A stretch of DNA of 64,000 nt from Shewanella japonica. GTDB lineage: Bacteria > Pseudomonadota > Gammaproteobacteria > Enterobacterales > Shewanellaceae. Under the pieces are notes generated by a model, which searched no databases, was not told where the DNA came from, and was given only the letters and a program-made list of their open reading frames with translations. Position numbers and translations under genes: made by a program. This document shows positions 35,151 to 43,897 of this stretch, piece after piece. The stretch is taken from the NCBI RefSeq assembly GCF_002075795.1, contig NZ_CP020472.1, positions 293,001-357,000 of the forward strand, read 5' to 3'. Each line of letters begins with the position of its first letter. Position 1 is the stretch's first letter.

Positions 35151-35501
35151 CTATTGTCCTTCGATAGCCGAGCGTAAGCCGGAAATTTTCATGTTCAAGA
35201 AGGTGAGACTCGTTTGATAATCCATGGCATTTTGCGAATACCTCGCCTGTTCTTTACCCAGCTCAACGGTATTGTGATCCGCAGAGCTTTGGTAAGGCAC
35301 ACGGTAGGCTGTTTGGTAGTCTCGACCGACATCCATTCCCGCATTGATTTGCGTCATGACAGCTTTGAAATCTAAATCCTTCGCTTTATAACCAGGAGTT
35401 TCAGCATTGGCTAAGTTACCCGCCAACATCTTGCTTCGCTCGACTCGAAAATCTAATGTTTGTGCGTGAATGCCTAAGGCGGTGTCGAGGTTGATAGCCA
35501 T
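35151..35501 (-). CDS. flgB: Proximal rod protein FlgB
   Basis: First gene of the long hook/basal-body operon. I chose ATG 35501 (MAINLDTALGIHAQTLDFRVERSKMLAGNLANAETPGYKAKDLDFK) because AGGAG lies 5 bases upstream and the 116-residue length matches FlgB. A longer reading frame up to 35588 has no ribosome binding site and would run over the promoter. C-terminal NAMDYQTSLTFLNMKISGLRSAIEGQ is typical. Transcription is probably from the sigma54 element at 35549-35564. Confidence 0.94.
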   Translation of the reverse strand: MAINLDTALGIHAQTLDFRVERSKMLAGNLANAETPGYKAKDLDFKAVMTQINAGMDVGRDYQTAYRVPYQSSADHNTVELGKEQARYSQNAMDYQTSLTFLNMKISGLRSAIEGQ

Positions 35502-35548
35502 TAAAACTCCTAGTATGGTATGGACGATTTCAATATTTGCCTTGTCTA

Positions 35549-35564
35549 TCCAATTAGTGTGCCA
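35549..35564 (-). promoter_or_regulatory. sigma54 (-24/-12) promoter of the flgB operon
   Basis: The minus strand reads TGGCACACTAATTGGA: a perfect -24 half (TGGCAC) and a -12 half TTGG instead of TTGC, with correct 10-base spacing. It sits about 50 bp before the flgB ATG and within the 86-bp gap to divergent flgA. LafK is the likely activator. Confidence 0.7.
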
Positions 35565-35587
35565 AAAGTTTAAAGCGAGTTTTATCA

Positions 35588-36334
35588 ATGGTTTGTGACT
35601 ATTTTAAAGATAAGATCGGAACGCTAGTTTCCTGTGTGACACTGGCGGCGTCCTGTTTGCTTCCGCTGACAATACATGCGCAAGATCACAGCAATGCCAC
35701 AGGGCAACTAAAGCAGTCTTTTACGCAAATGGTAGAAAAGGAACTAGCCAACTGGCAGCGACAAGCAGGGCTTGATGCCATCAAACACACGATTGATGTG
35801 CATTTACCTTCAGGGGCTGCTAACTTGCAGCAATGCCCAAACGCGCTGGTGATTAGCAGCGGTGCTAGATTGCCTTTTGGCAATGTTCAACGTCGAGTGA
35901 CATGTGAATCATTAGGGTGGAGTTTATTTATTCGTGCTCGTGTTGATGTCACTGCCAATGTCCCTGTGGCAAATAGACCATTGGCAAGAGGCGAGCATAT
36001 TTCTGCCAGTGATATTGAGCTGCAATGGCTTAAATTGACTCCAGCAGACCGAGATCTAATTACTCAAAAATCGCAATTAATCGGGCATCAAGTCAGCCAC
36101 AAACTGCGTCGATTCAGAGCGATAAAAACCAGCCAAGTGACTAATCCTCAATGGATTAATATTGGTGACCGGGTGATTATAGAAGCTAAAATGAATGGCT
36201 TTTATGCCAATATGCCAGGTGAAGCATTGGAGTCTGGCGGAGAGGGAGCCACCATTCGAGTCCGTAATTTAAGTTCTGGTAAAATTATTCATGTTTACCC
36301 CACTGCGAAAGGCAGAGTGAAGACCTTATTTTAA
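35588..36334 (+). CDS. flgA: P-ring assembly chaperone FlgA
   Basis: Periplasmic chaperone for FlgI. The 248-residue precursor has an N-terminal signal peptide (hydrophobic TLVSCVTLAASCLLPLTIHA). The C-terminal SAF/FlgA core follows: VANRPLARGEHISASDIELQWLKLTPADRDLITQKSQLIGHQVSHKLRRFRAIKTSQVTNPQWINIGDRVIIEA and IRVRNLSSGKIIHV. It diverges from flgB, as in most flagellar loci. A hairpin follows the stop, so flgMN probably have their own promoter. Confidence 0.93.
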   Translation: MVCDYFKDKIGTLVSCVTLAASCLLPLTIHAQDHSNATGQLKQSFTQMVEKELANWQRQAGLDAIKHTIDVHLPSGAANLQQCPNALVISSGARLPFGNVQRRVTCESLGWSLFIRARVDVTANVPVANRPLARGEHISASDIELQWLKLTPADRDLITQKSQLIGHQVSHKLRRFRAIKTSQVTNPQWINIGDRVIIEAKMNGFYANMPGEALESGGEGATIRVRNLSSGKIIHVYPTAKGRVKTLF

Positions 36335-36370
36335 GCAGGTCAAATAGACCCACTGACCTGCGAACTTTTC
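36335..36370 (+). terminator. Probable terminator after flgA
   Basis: GCAGGTCA at 36335-36342 pairs with TGACCTGC at 36354-36361. It is followed shortly by CTTTTCAGTTTT. The T run is interrupted, so strength is uncertain. Confidence 0.6.
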
Positions 36371-36548
36371 AGTTTTAGCTATCAAACTTCATGTTCAGTA
36401 TTACAGCTCAAAGCTTGTCAACGTCCATAGGCTAAATTGTGCATCAATCCGCTTAAGTTATCAGGCTGATTTTATGATGATGATATTTTAGTTTTCTTGT
36501 TTATTAGCCGCCTTTAATAGATATCGACGACATATATGGTGAACCATT

Positions 36549-36839
36549 ATGGATATCAACAAAATTTCTAGCGCAGTCACCGCTGACATGGGCACAACGA
36601 AAAGCAAATCCAATACCTCGCAACAGCATGAAGTTGCCGAGCTTAAAACACGGAAAATGCCTGTGCAAAGTACCGTGAGTGATGATTGGAAACTGATTGA
36701 AAAAAACCAGCCTAACCTAGCCAGTATGGACGACTTTGACGCCGCAAAAGTGGCTGAATTACGTCAAGCATTGCAAAACGGCACATTCAGTTTAGATGTG
36801 AAAAAAATAGCAGAGGCGATGAAGCAAAATCATGGGTAA
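36549..36839 (+). CDS. flgM: Anti-sigma28 factor FlgM
   Basis: Binds and inhibits LafS until exported through the finished hook. The 96-residue protein is small and acidic/basic mixed, with a disordered N-half (MDINKISSAVTADMGTTKSKS) and the conserved C-terminal sigma-binding helices (DDFDAAKVAELRQALQNGTFSLDVKKIAEAMKQNHG). It overlaps flgN by 8 bp. The 214-bp gap from flgA should hold its promoter. Confidence 0.9.
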   Translation: MDINKISSAVTADMGTTKSKSNTSQQHEVAELKTRKMPVQSTVSDDWKLIEKNQPNLASMDDFDAAKVAELRQALQNGTFSLDVKKIAEAMKQNHG

Positions 36840-37314
36840 TCAAGTGGAACAATCACATCAAGGTTCGGCTGCACCAGTATCTAAGCGGGAGCAAGTGCAA
36901 GGGTTATTGCGTGGAATAAGAGTGGATATTGATGGCTACAAACAGCTTCATGGCTTATTAATCCGCCAACGTGAATTAATGAAACGCCGTGATAATGCTG
37001 GTTTAGGGTTGCATAATGAAGCGCAAACACAATTATGTGAAAAGCTAATGGAGCGCGCTAAAAACCGTTCAAGAACCTTAGTTGCTTTAGGTTTTACGGG
37101 TAACAGCAAAGGTATGGAAGATCTCATCGCGAGACTGCCTCACGCCAGCCAAAAACAAGTACTGATATTGTGGCGCAACTTGGTTGATTTAGTGAAAGAA
37201 AGCCAACAGTTTAACGAAGAAAATGGCAAGTTGTTGGTCAGCCAACAAGAAGTGATTAACTCGTTATTGAACAAGCAACCAGAAAGTCAAAACGACTATG
37301 GGTATGCTAGGTAA
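36832..37314 (+). CDS. flgN: FlgK/FlgL export chaperone FlgN
   Basis: Cytoplasmic chaperone delivering the hook-associated proteins to the export gate. The 160 residues are helical (VQGLLRGIRVDIDGYKQLHGLLIRQRELMKRRDNAGLGLHNEAQTQLCEKLMERAKNRSRTLVALG), as in FlgN. The position directly after flgM, with an 8-bp overlap, supports the call. A small stem with a T6 run follows the stop at about 37310-37329. The inverted-repeat element begins 55 bp further on. Confidence 0.88.
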   Translation: MGNQVEQSHQGSAAPVSKREQVQGLLRGIRVDIDGYKQLHGLLIRQRELMKRRDNAGLGLHNEAQTQLCEKLMERAKNRSRTLVALGFTGNSKGMEDLIARLPHASQKQVLILWRNLVDLVKESQQFNEENGKLLVSQQEVINSLLNKQPESQNDYGYAR

Positions 37315-37369
37315 AGGCTAACCTTTTTTGCTTCCAAAAAAGCGGATATTGCCCTTATCAAAAATCAAA

Positions 37370-38010
37370 GTCGTGGCGCTTCGCCCACACCCGACGAAAG
37401 GGAAACAACAGCATTTCCCTTCTCGACATCCCTTGCCGCCCCTACGAAATTGCTCTGAAAAGCGAGCAAGCTTCATGCTTATTCGAAAATAGCTAACGTT
37501 TTAGATAGGCCATCCATGGCCAACTAAAGCTAGCCTGACGTCCTGTCAGGCTTACGCCATTTTCTTCAACGCATTTCAGCAATTTCAATGGGGATCATTG
37601 TGCCCGAAGGTTCGTTTGCAACTTAAGCATTCGCTGTAATAACAATCGCACTGCTTTTGATCTTCTTCGAATGTTCCATTTGAATTGAGGTAAGTAAGAA
37701 AATCGCGTGAGTCCAGACATGGCCTTTCTCGCACATCTATGTGCTTCAAGGCATTTAATACATCCAGCATTTAAGATTCTGGCTAGCTTTCGAGGGGAAG
37801 GGACGCCCCATCGTAAGCGTTAGAGCTTCATTAAACCAGAGTTGTAGCTTGCTGAAGCGGGCTACAAAAGTAGGTTAGCGCTGGATGATTCTCCGTTGGA
37901 AATTTTGCAGTTTAAATTTCGCCGGAGCTGCGGGGTGTAGCTCTTAGTAAAAAGTAAGAGGGAGTCGCAGTTCACTCCCTTTTAGTCTGGTGTGGGCGAA
38001 GCGCCACGAC
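37370..38010. repeat. Putative non-autonomous mobile element with inverted-repeat ends
   Basis: Bases 37370-37391 and 37989-38010 are perfect 22-bp inverted repeats (key bases GTCGTGGCGC ... CCCACACC, and the reverse complement on the right). Similarity continues inward, with GAC then AAAGGGA on both sides. Each end then carries its own hairpin: AAGGGAAA/TTTCCCTT at about 37397-37420, and GAGGGAGT/ACTCCCTT at about 37960-37983. Inside is a third hairpin, AGCCTGAC-GTCCT-GTCAGGCT, at 37532-37552. No transposase is present. The 641 bp lie between flgN and fliJ and interrupt an otherwise tight flagellar locus. A MITE- or REP/BIME-like element is the best description. One 61-codon ORF inside (37585-37770, minus) is doubtful. 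Confidence 0.7.
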
Positions 38011-38057
38011 GTTAATCCAAACGGAGTTTGGTAATAAAAAACATCATTTAAGTATGT

Positions 38058-38471
38058 TTACTTAAGCTGATACCGACAGGCCAAATCATCCATTTGTTTT
38101 TGTTCTTGTTTATTAATATGAGCTTGTCGTTGTTTGAGACGATCTTGATAGAACCAATTAATGCCTTGTTGGCGCCCTAACTGGCTACGCCAGATTTTAT
38201 CCACTCTTTGATGTTCCTGTTCTAATAATATTTTTTGACGTGTGAGCTTCTTTTGTAGGGGCTGAATTGCGTTAATCATTTGCACGCTATTTTGCATTAA
38301 TAGCGGGTTGGCGCATTGTTGTGGGTAAGCGTGATATTGGCTGACCATGCTTGATAGTTGTTGCTGCTGCTGGGCGATTTCAAGCAAACGCTGTTGGCTG
38401 GCATTCTTTTGCTGGCTGAGCTGATGCAGTTTCTTTTCTTCTTGTTGGCATAACTGTAAAAGCTGTTTCAT
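38058..38471 (-). CDS. fliJ: Flagellar export chaperone FliJ
   Basis: A small (137 residues) coiled-coil cytoplasmic protein that sits in the FliI ATPase ring and promotes export. The sequence is Gln/Lys-rich and almost wholly helical (LLQLCQQEEKKLHQLSQQKNASQQRLLEIAQQQQQLSSMVSQYH), as in FliJ. It follows fliI by about 50 bp and is the last gene of the fliE-fliJ operon. The mobile-like element lies just downstream. Confidence 0.82.
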   Translation of the reverse strand: MKQLLQLCQQEEKKLHQLSQQKNASQQRLLEIAQQQQQLSSMVSQYHAYPQQCANPLLMQNSVQMINAIQPLQKKLTRQKILLEQEHQRVDKIWRSQLGRQQGINWFYQDRLKQRQAHINKQEQKQMDDLACRYQLK

Positions 38472-38522
38472 TTTACGATCTCTACAATGCGCTTTGGTTG
38501 ATGACGTACTGCTGCATCTGCC

Positions 38523-39878
38523 TTATTCAGTCGAAGGAGGTGCTTGGTAACCCAGACCTTCAACTAACTGCTGTAATTGGCTGATGCTATGTTGATGGTC
38601 TGCTTGACTATGGGTTGCTTGCTGTAAAAAAGCGGCCATTTGTGGGTACGCTTGCACTGCAATATCAAGCTCTTTGTCTTGCCCAGGCTGATAACCACCT
38701 AAAGGCAATAATTCTTTCACCTGCTGATATTTACTATTTAAATGCCTAAACACTTGTCCGTGAGACAAGCTGTCAGAGCTGGCAACTTGCGCTGCAAGTC
38801 GGCTTACAGAAGCGCCAATATCAATGGCAGGGTAATGGCCTTGTTCAGCCAGTTTTCTATCTAGCACTATGTGGCCGTCAAGGATGGCTCGAGCGGCATC
38901 GGCAATAGGATCTTGTTGATCATCACCTTCCGTTAATACGGTATAAAATGCAGTTAAGGTGCCTGTAGGGTGTTGGCCGTTTCCTGCCATTTCGACCAAG
39001 CTAGGAAGCTGGGCAAACGCTGACGGCGGATAACCTTTGGTTGCAGGTGGTTCACCTAAGCTTAAGGCAATTTCTCGCTGCGCTTGTGCATAGCGGGTTA
39101 AAGAGTCAACTAATAGCAGAACTCGCTTTCCTTGATCTCGGTAAGCGCAAGCAATGTGATGGCACAGTCGCATAGCACGCATACGCATCAATGGGGTGGT
39201 ATCTGCTGGAGCGGCGATGACAACTGAACGTTGTCGGCCTTCTTCGCCCAATGATTGCTCGATAAATTCACGCACTTCACGGCCACGTTCACCAATTAGT
39301 CCTACGATGACAATGTCAGCCTCAGTAAAGCGGGTCATCATGCCTAACAGCACACTTTTACCGACACCAGAGCCAGCAAATAACCCTAAGCGTTGACCAC
39401 GGCCGACGGGCAATAAAGCATTGATAGCTCGGATCCCGACATCTAAAGGTTCGGTAATTGGCTTACGCTGTAGCGGGTTAGTGCTCATTTGCACCATAGG
39501 AATGGTTTGTATCTGGCTAAGAGGGCCAAGGTCATCAAGTGGCTTACCTAAGCCATTAAGTACACGGCCAAGTAAGCCTTTACCAACAGGTATTTGGCAG
39601 CGCTCAGCGATAGGGATCACTCTTGCACCTGGCATCAGTCCTGTGGTGTGTTCAATTGGCATTAAACAGACGGTGTCTTTGTAAAACCCGACAACCTCAG
39701 CTTCGACGACTCCACCATTGCGACACTCAATATGACAGCGATCGCCTGTACCTAGTTGGCAGCCGACAGCCTCAAGCAGCAAGCCATTGACTCGAGTGAG
39801 CTTGCCATACACTTGTGCCACTGGCACAGACGGCCAGTCAATGATCTCGGCGCTTGTTTGAGCCGAACTACTGCTCAC
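38523..39878 (-). CDS. fliI: Flagellar export ATPase FliI
   Basis: F1-beta-like ATPase that energises type III export. Signatures are Walker A AGSGVGKS (residues about 168-175), VIVGLIGERGREVREFIEQSLGEEGR, the Walker B strand VLLLVDSLTRYAQAQREIAL, and GEPPATKGYPPSAFAQLPSLVEMAG. I prefer GTG at 39878 (451 residues), which has GAGG 5 bases upstream and overlaps the fliH end by 11 bp. A GTG at 39926 would add 16 residues without a ribosome binding site. Confidence 0.95.
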   Translation of the reverse strand: MSSSSAQTSAEIIDWPSVPVAQVYGKLTRVNGLLLEAVGCQLGTGDRCHIECRNGGVVEAEVVGFYKDTVCLMPIEHTTGLMPGARVIPIAERCQIPVGKGLLGRVLNGLGKPLDDLGPLSQIQTIPMVQMSTNPLQRKPITEPLDVGIRAINALLPVGRGQRLGLFAGSGVGKSVLLGMMTRFTEADIVIVGLIGERGREVREFIEQSLGEEGRQRSVVIAAPADTTPLMRMRAMRLCHHIACAYRDQGKRVLLLVDSLTRYAQAQREIALSLGEPPATKGYPPSAFAQLPSLVEMAGNGQHPTGTLTAFYTVLTEGDDQQDPIADAARAILDGHIVLDRKLAEQGHYPAIDIGASVSRLAAQVASSDSLSHGQVFRHLNSKYQQVKELLPLGGYQPGQDKELDIAVQAYPQMAAFLQQATHSQADHQHSISQLQQLVEGLGYQAPPSTE

Positions 39879-40698
39879 TGGCGCCTCGAGTTTCGTCTGT
39901 TGTATCTGTTGCTGACTGATTGACACTTGTATCTGATGACAGTTGTTGCTCGATATCTGTGCGCTTTAAGTGATTCTCTACTTGATCTAAACAGGCATTG
40001 AGACGGGTTTCCATTGAAGCATCGGCATCGGATTTATCGCCCACAATACGACAACCACCCGCACTGATAGTGTTGTCAGGGACTAAAGTCCAGTCTTGCA
40101 CTTTATCAGCTGCGATGTCTTTCAATTGCGTGACAGCTGATGGCTCAAGATGAATTTTCACGTCAGTGGGAGCATCAGGAATCGCGGCTAGTGTTTCTTC
40201 AACTAAGGCAAGAATTTGTTGAGGCTGTAAGGTCAGTTCACATCGGATAACTTGAATTGATACTCGACGAACCAAATCTAAAATCAGCTCCTGTTGCTGC
40301 ATCACCTGCTGAGTATGACCTTCTTCGAGCAAAGATTTCATTGCTGACAATGGCGTAATTAAGTTATTAAGTTGCTCATCAATAGCTTCTTTACCCTTTA
40401 ATTGCCCTTCAATTCGTCCTTGATTAAATCCTGCGGCATAGCCAGATTGTTGGCCTTCTTTGTGGCCTGAAACTAAGCCTGCTTCATGACCTTTTACGAC
40501 GCCTTCATCATAACCTTTATCAAAAGCTTGTTGGTAATCTTGCCATGATGGCTCTTCATGATTTTGGGCAAGCTCGTCTGCATGTAATGGGCTAAATTGG
40601 TGACGGCGTACACGCTCGCCGCTGAGGCGGAAGCGTCTGTCAGAATGCGGTGACTTATTCATGGCTTTACTCTTTTGATCAGTCAAAAATGGGCTCAT
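39868..40698 (-). CDS. fliH: Flagellar export regulator FliH
   Basis: Stator-like partner of FliI. The 276 residues contain the glycine-repeat helix typical of FliH (AFDKGYDEGVVKGHEAGLVSGHKEGQQSGYAAGFNQGRIEGQLKG), in which glycines recur every four residues. The C-terminal V-ATPase E-like domain follows (LILDLVRRVSIQVIRCELTLQPQQILALVEETLAAIPDAPTDVKIHL). Its ATG overlaps the fliG stop by 1 bp. An internal ATG 36 bases downstream is an alternative start. Confidence 0.92.
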   Translation of the reverse strand: MSPFLTDQKSKAMNKSPHSDRRFRLSGERVRRHQFSPLHADELAQNHEEPSWQDYQQAFDKGYDEGVVKGHEAGLVSGHKEGQQSGYAAGFNQGRIEGQLKGKEAIDEQLNNLITPLSAMKSLLEEGHTQQVMQQQELILDLVRRVSIQVIRCELTLQPQQILALVEETLAAIPDAPTDVKIHLEPSAVTQLKDIAADKVQDWTLVPDNTISAGGCRIVGDKSDADASMETRLNACLDQVENHLKRTDIEQQLSSDTSVNQSATDTTDETRGASEQ

Positions 40699-41708
40699 TA
40701 CTCAACAACCTGTTCTTCAAACAGCTGTAATTCTATTTGGCCTTCGTCCATCATTTGCTTAGCCAGTTCCATAATGTCTTTGCGGGCTGCTGTGGCTTGA
40801 CTCAATGGTACTGTGCCTATGGCTTCAATTTGGGTTTCTATCGCTGAAGACATACGCTTTGGTAATGCTTGCAATAAGGTTTTCTTAAGATCTGATTCAA
40901 TACCTTTAAGCGCTAGCGCTAAGGTATCGGCAGGCACAAGCGCCATGATTTCTTGCAAGGTTTCCGCTTTTTGACGACCTAAAATAATAAAGTCGAACAT
41001 GTTGTCTGCCACTTCACCCGCCAGTTTTTTATCGTGGAGCTTAATCATCTCCATCAATTGCTCTCGGTTACCTTCAAAGCGATTGAGAATGTCGGCAACT
41101 TGGCGAATACCAGATACTTGAGTATGACTCTTTTCCATTGCTATGAGCATGCATCGTTCTACGAGGTGGCGCAGTTCTTCAACGACACCGCGCTCAAGCT
41201 CTCCTAATTGAGCGATACGAACCAGTAATTCGTCTTGGCCTGCTTCTGGTAAACCTGATAATACTTGGGCTGCACTTTCAGGTGGCAATAAACCTAAAAG
41301 TACCGCTTGAAGTTGGCTATGTTCATTGGTGATTTCACGGGCAAGTAACTTAGGGTCGACCCACTCAAGACGTTTAACCAAGGTTTTGATTTCGTCACCA
41401 TAGATGTTGTCTATCAAGCTTTTTGCTACACGATCCCCTAAGGCTAAATCGAGGGTTTTTTGCAGGTATGAGCGTGAGGCGCGGGCAATACCTGATTGCT
41501 CTTGGTAGCGCTTAAAAAAGCGTCCTATGACAAAGTCGGCTTCATTTTGAGTAATGCTCGATAGGCGAGCCATTTTATGGCTTAAATGCTGCACATCATT
41601 ACGGTCTAAATGAGCCATCACTTGCGCTGCGCCTTTCTCGCCCATGCTCAATAGGATCATGGCAGCTTGGTCGAGATTATCTAAGTTAATATCAAGTTCA
41701 TTCATCAT
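40698..41708 (-). CDS. fliG: Flagellar motor switch protein FliG
   Basis: Rotor protein that receives torque from LafT and binds FliF and FliM. The 336-residue length is standard. Visible are the N-domain (AAMILLSMGEKGAAQVMAHLDRNDVQHLSHKMARL), the middle-domain EHPQ-like motif replaced by NEHSQLQAVLLGLLPPESAAQVLSGLP, and the C-terminal torque helix with charged residues (LALALKGIESDLKKTLLQALPKRMSSAIETQIEAIG). It ends in an acidic tail. It lies 18 bp after fliF. Confidence 0.95.
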   Translation of the reverse strand: MMNELDINLDNLDQAAMILLSMGEKGAAQVMAHLDRNDVQHLSHKMARLSSITQNEADFVIGRFFKRYQEQSGIARASRSYLQKTLDLALGDRVAKSLIDNIYGDEIKTLVKRLEWVDPKLLAREITNEHSQLQAVLLGLLPPESAAQVLSGLPEAGQDELLVRIAQLGELERGVVEELRHLVERCMLIAMEKSHTQVSGIRQVADILNRFEGNREQLMEMIKLHDKKLAGEVADNMFDFIILGRQKAETLQEIMALVPADTLALALKGIESDLKKTLLQALPKRMSSAIETQIEAIGTVPLSQATAARKDIMELAKQMMDEGQIELQLFEEQVVE

Positions 41709-41726
41709 TAGTCTTTTCCTATCTCG

Positions 41727-43435
41727 CTATGAGTGTTGTTTAGCATCTTTGTCGCTGATCCAGTGGGCAATGACTTCTGCTACACGAGCGGGCTCTTTTT
41801 CAGCGAGAACACTGAGGTGCTCCATTTTCACTTTTAGCGGAGAACTGGTTTCTGGTAGTCCAATATTCATTAGGTCATCATCAGCTTGAGGCTGACCGAG
41901 TCCCATTAGCTCATCTGCAAGAGACTGTGCATCACTATTGCTACTGTCTAATTTCGCAGGGCTAGGCTCTTGATATTGATAATTATCCTGCTCTTCAACT
42001 TCCTTCATCGCACTTAAGTCAACGGTTTTAGTTAAGTGGCGAACTAACGGACGTAAGACAAAGAAAATCAGTCCAATACCGAGTAGTAACCCAATAAAGT
42101 AACGCAGGTATGACTCGTAACCTTCTGTTTGCCACCATGGCATAGGCTGGAATTCAGCTACTTTCACTGGCGCAAAATCAAAACTATTGATACTAAATTG
42201 ATCGCCACGCGCAGCGGTAAAACCAATGGCGTCTTGGACCATGTTGCTCATTGATTCAAGTTGCGCTTCAGTCCAACCGTTTTCGCCTGCCGCTTGATTA
42301 TTTAACAACACAGAAATTGACAGGCTCTCTAATTGCATTTGTTGGTAGCGGGTATGTTTAACTGAACGTCCCACATCAAAATTACGTTGAGTTTGCTGAG
42401 TGACATTGCGGCGTTGATTGGTTTCAGCACCTTCTGCAGCTGGAGGCTGGTTACTGAGCGCACCGGGTATTCCCATGGCCAAGTCACCATTGACTTCATT
42501 TGAGCTTTGCTGTTCGTTGCGCATAACAGATTGAGGGTCGAGTGACTCATTCGTTTCTTCGACTTGATTAAAATTAACTTGCGCAGCGACCTGAACTTGG
42601 AAATTTTCTTGCCCAAGGATTGGCATTAACATACTTGAAGCACGGTTGATGAGGCTTTGCTCTAGCTCGTGGGTGTACTTGAGCTGGCGATCTCGTGCTT
42701 GGGTAATGTCATTATTGAGGGTTAACGCTGAGCTTAAGTGATTACCTTGTTGGTCGACAACTTGTACTTGCTCTGCAGTCATCCCTGTGACACTGCCTGC
42801 AACCAGATTGACAATCGATTCAACCTGTTCTGATTGAATGTTGCTACCTGCATAGAGATCAAGCATGACTGATGCCGAAGGCAATTCAGGTTGCTGCCTA
42901 ATAAATAGGGTTTTTTAGGAATCGCTAAATGCACTCTGGCTGTACGAACGGCACGTAGCGCCATAATGGTACGAGAGAGTTCACCTTCAAGGCTGTAGCG
43001 ATATTTAGCTTGCTCCATAAATTGGCTAGTACCAATGCCTGAACTATCTAGTGACTCCATTCCCATCGGCATTTGTGCTTTCACACCACGGGCTGCCAAA
43101 ATCATTCGCGCTTTGCCGAGTCTGTCTTCAGGCACTAAAACTAATCCAGAATTAGTATCAAGACGATAGCTTATTCCTTCAGTTTCAAGAACTTCAATAA
43201 TTTGCGCCGTTTCGACTTTTTCCTGGCTGCCGTATAAAGGTCGGTAGCCTTGGCTTGCGGTCCATAACATCAGCACGATGACGCAGGCCACGACGATGGC
43301 GAAAACCGCAAGCACGGCAACTTGTTTATCGCCTTGATTGAAACTGGTCCATTTCTCTTTTATCGTCGCAAAAGGCGATTTTTTCTCTCCAACCTCGGTA
43401 ACGGGTTGGCTAGTTTGAGTAAGAGTTGTAGGCAT
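41727..43435 (-). pseudogene. fliF: Flagellar MS-ring protein FliF, split by a one-base frameshift
   Basis: Two overlapping frames cover one fliF. The first, from ATG 43435, encodes the N-terminus with TM1 (QVAVLAVFAIVVACVIVLML) and SVLVPEDRLGKAR-like residues. It continues to VHLAIPKK and then goes out of register, stopping at 42779. The second frame supplies the rest, including PSASVMLDLYAGS and VESIVNLVAGSVTGMTAEQVQVVDQQG. TM2 (YFIGLLLGIGLIFFVLRPLV) and the acidic FliG-binding tail complete it. The break is at an A6 run (T6 on the plus strand, 42911-42916) after codon 173. Adding one A restores LFIRQQPELPSASVML and a 569-residue protein. It could be a sequencing error, a real mutation or -1 slippage. 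If real, the lateral basal body could not assemble. Confidence 0.9.
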
Positions 43436-43513
43436 TGTGTCTAATTTCCTTGCACTAAGGCGGTTTAGGCTATTGAAACTTATCGTTAATGAGCTGATTT
43501 ATATCAATATTGA

Positions 43514-43867
43514 TTAAATCGGCATTTTCATTACGTCATCGAACGCTTGTACCAAACGGTTTCGAATTTGAATCATAGTGGCGAATGACAAACTGGCTTT
43601 TTGTGAGGCCACCATGGCACCAACTAAATCATCACTTTCGCCACTATCGACAGCACGCATAAGTGCTGATGAGGTGTTTTGGTCGGTGTTAACTGCAGCA
43701 ACCTTTTGCTCCATCAATTCAGTGAATGAAGGGTGTTGAGTGCCAAAGTCTCTCGGATTTGGACCGACTTTGATGGCGCCTTTGGCCATTTCTGAATGGA
43801 CATTCATTTGGTCCATTAATGTTTGAACATTGGTCATTGGTGCACTGACCATGGTTGCATTAGCCAT
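43514..43867 (-). CDS. fliE: Flagellar MS ring-rod junction protein FliE
   Basis: Links the MS ring to the rod and is the first export substrate. At 117 residues it has the FliE pattern: an N-terminal disordered part, then the conserved C-terminal segment (SGESDDLVGAMVASQKASLSFATMIQIRNRLVQAFDDVMKMPI). It is 78 bp upstream of fliF and 30 bp downstream of lafK. No -24/-12 element was seen in that 30-bp gap, so its promoter may lie inside lafK or it may be cotranscribed with it. Confidence 0.93.
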   Translation of the reverse strand: MANATMVSAPMTNVQTLMDQMNVHSEMAKGAIKVGPNPRDFGTQHPSFTELMEQKVAAVNTDQNTSSALMRAVDSGESDDLVGAMVASQKASLSFATMIQIRNRLVQAFDDVMKMPI

Positions 43868-43897
43868 TGGTTTTCCTATCTATTTGCTAGAGGGTAA

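Noticed and set aside
35502-35588. Longer flgB start reaching the flgA start codon
   Set aside because: No ribosome binding site. It would cover the -24/-12 promoter, and the extra residues do not resemble FlgB.
37585-37770. A 61-codon ORF on the minus strand inside the inverted-repeat element, with several cysteines
   Set aside because: No clear ribosome binding site, no recognisable family, and it lies in repeat-like sequence. Treated as spurious or a decayed fragment.
38020-38060. Possible transposase remnant next to the inverted-repeat element
   Set aside because: No frame with transposase motifs was found on either strand within or beside the element.
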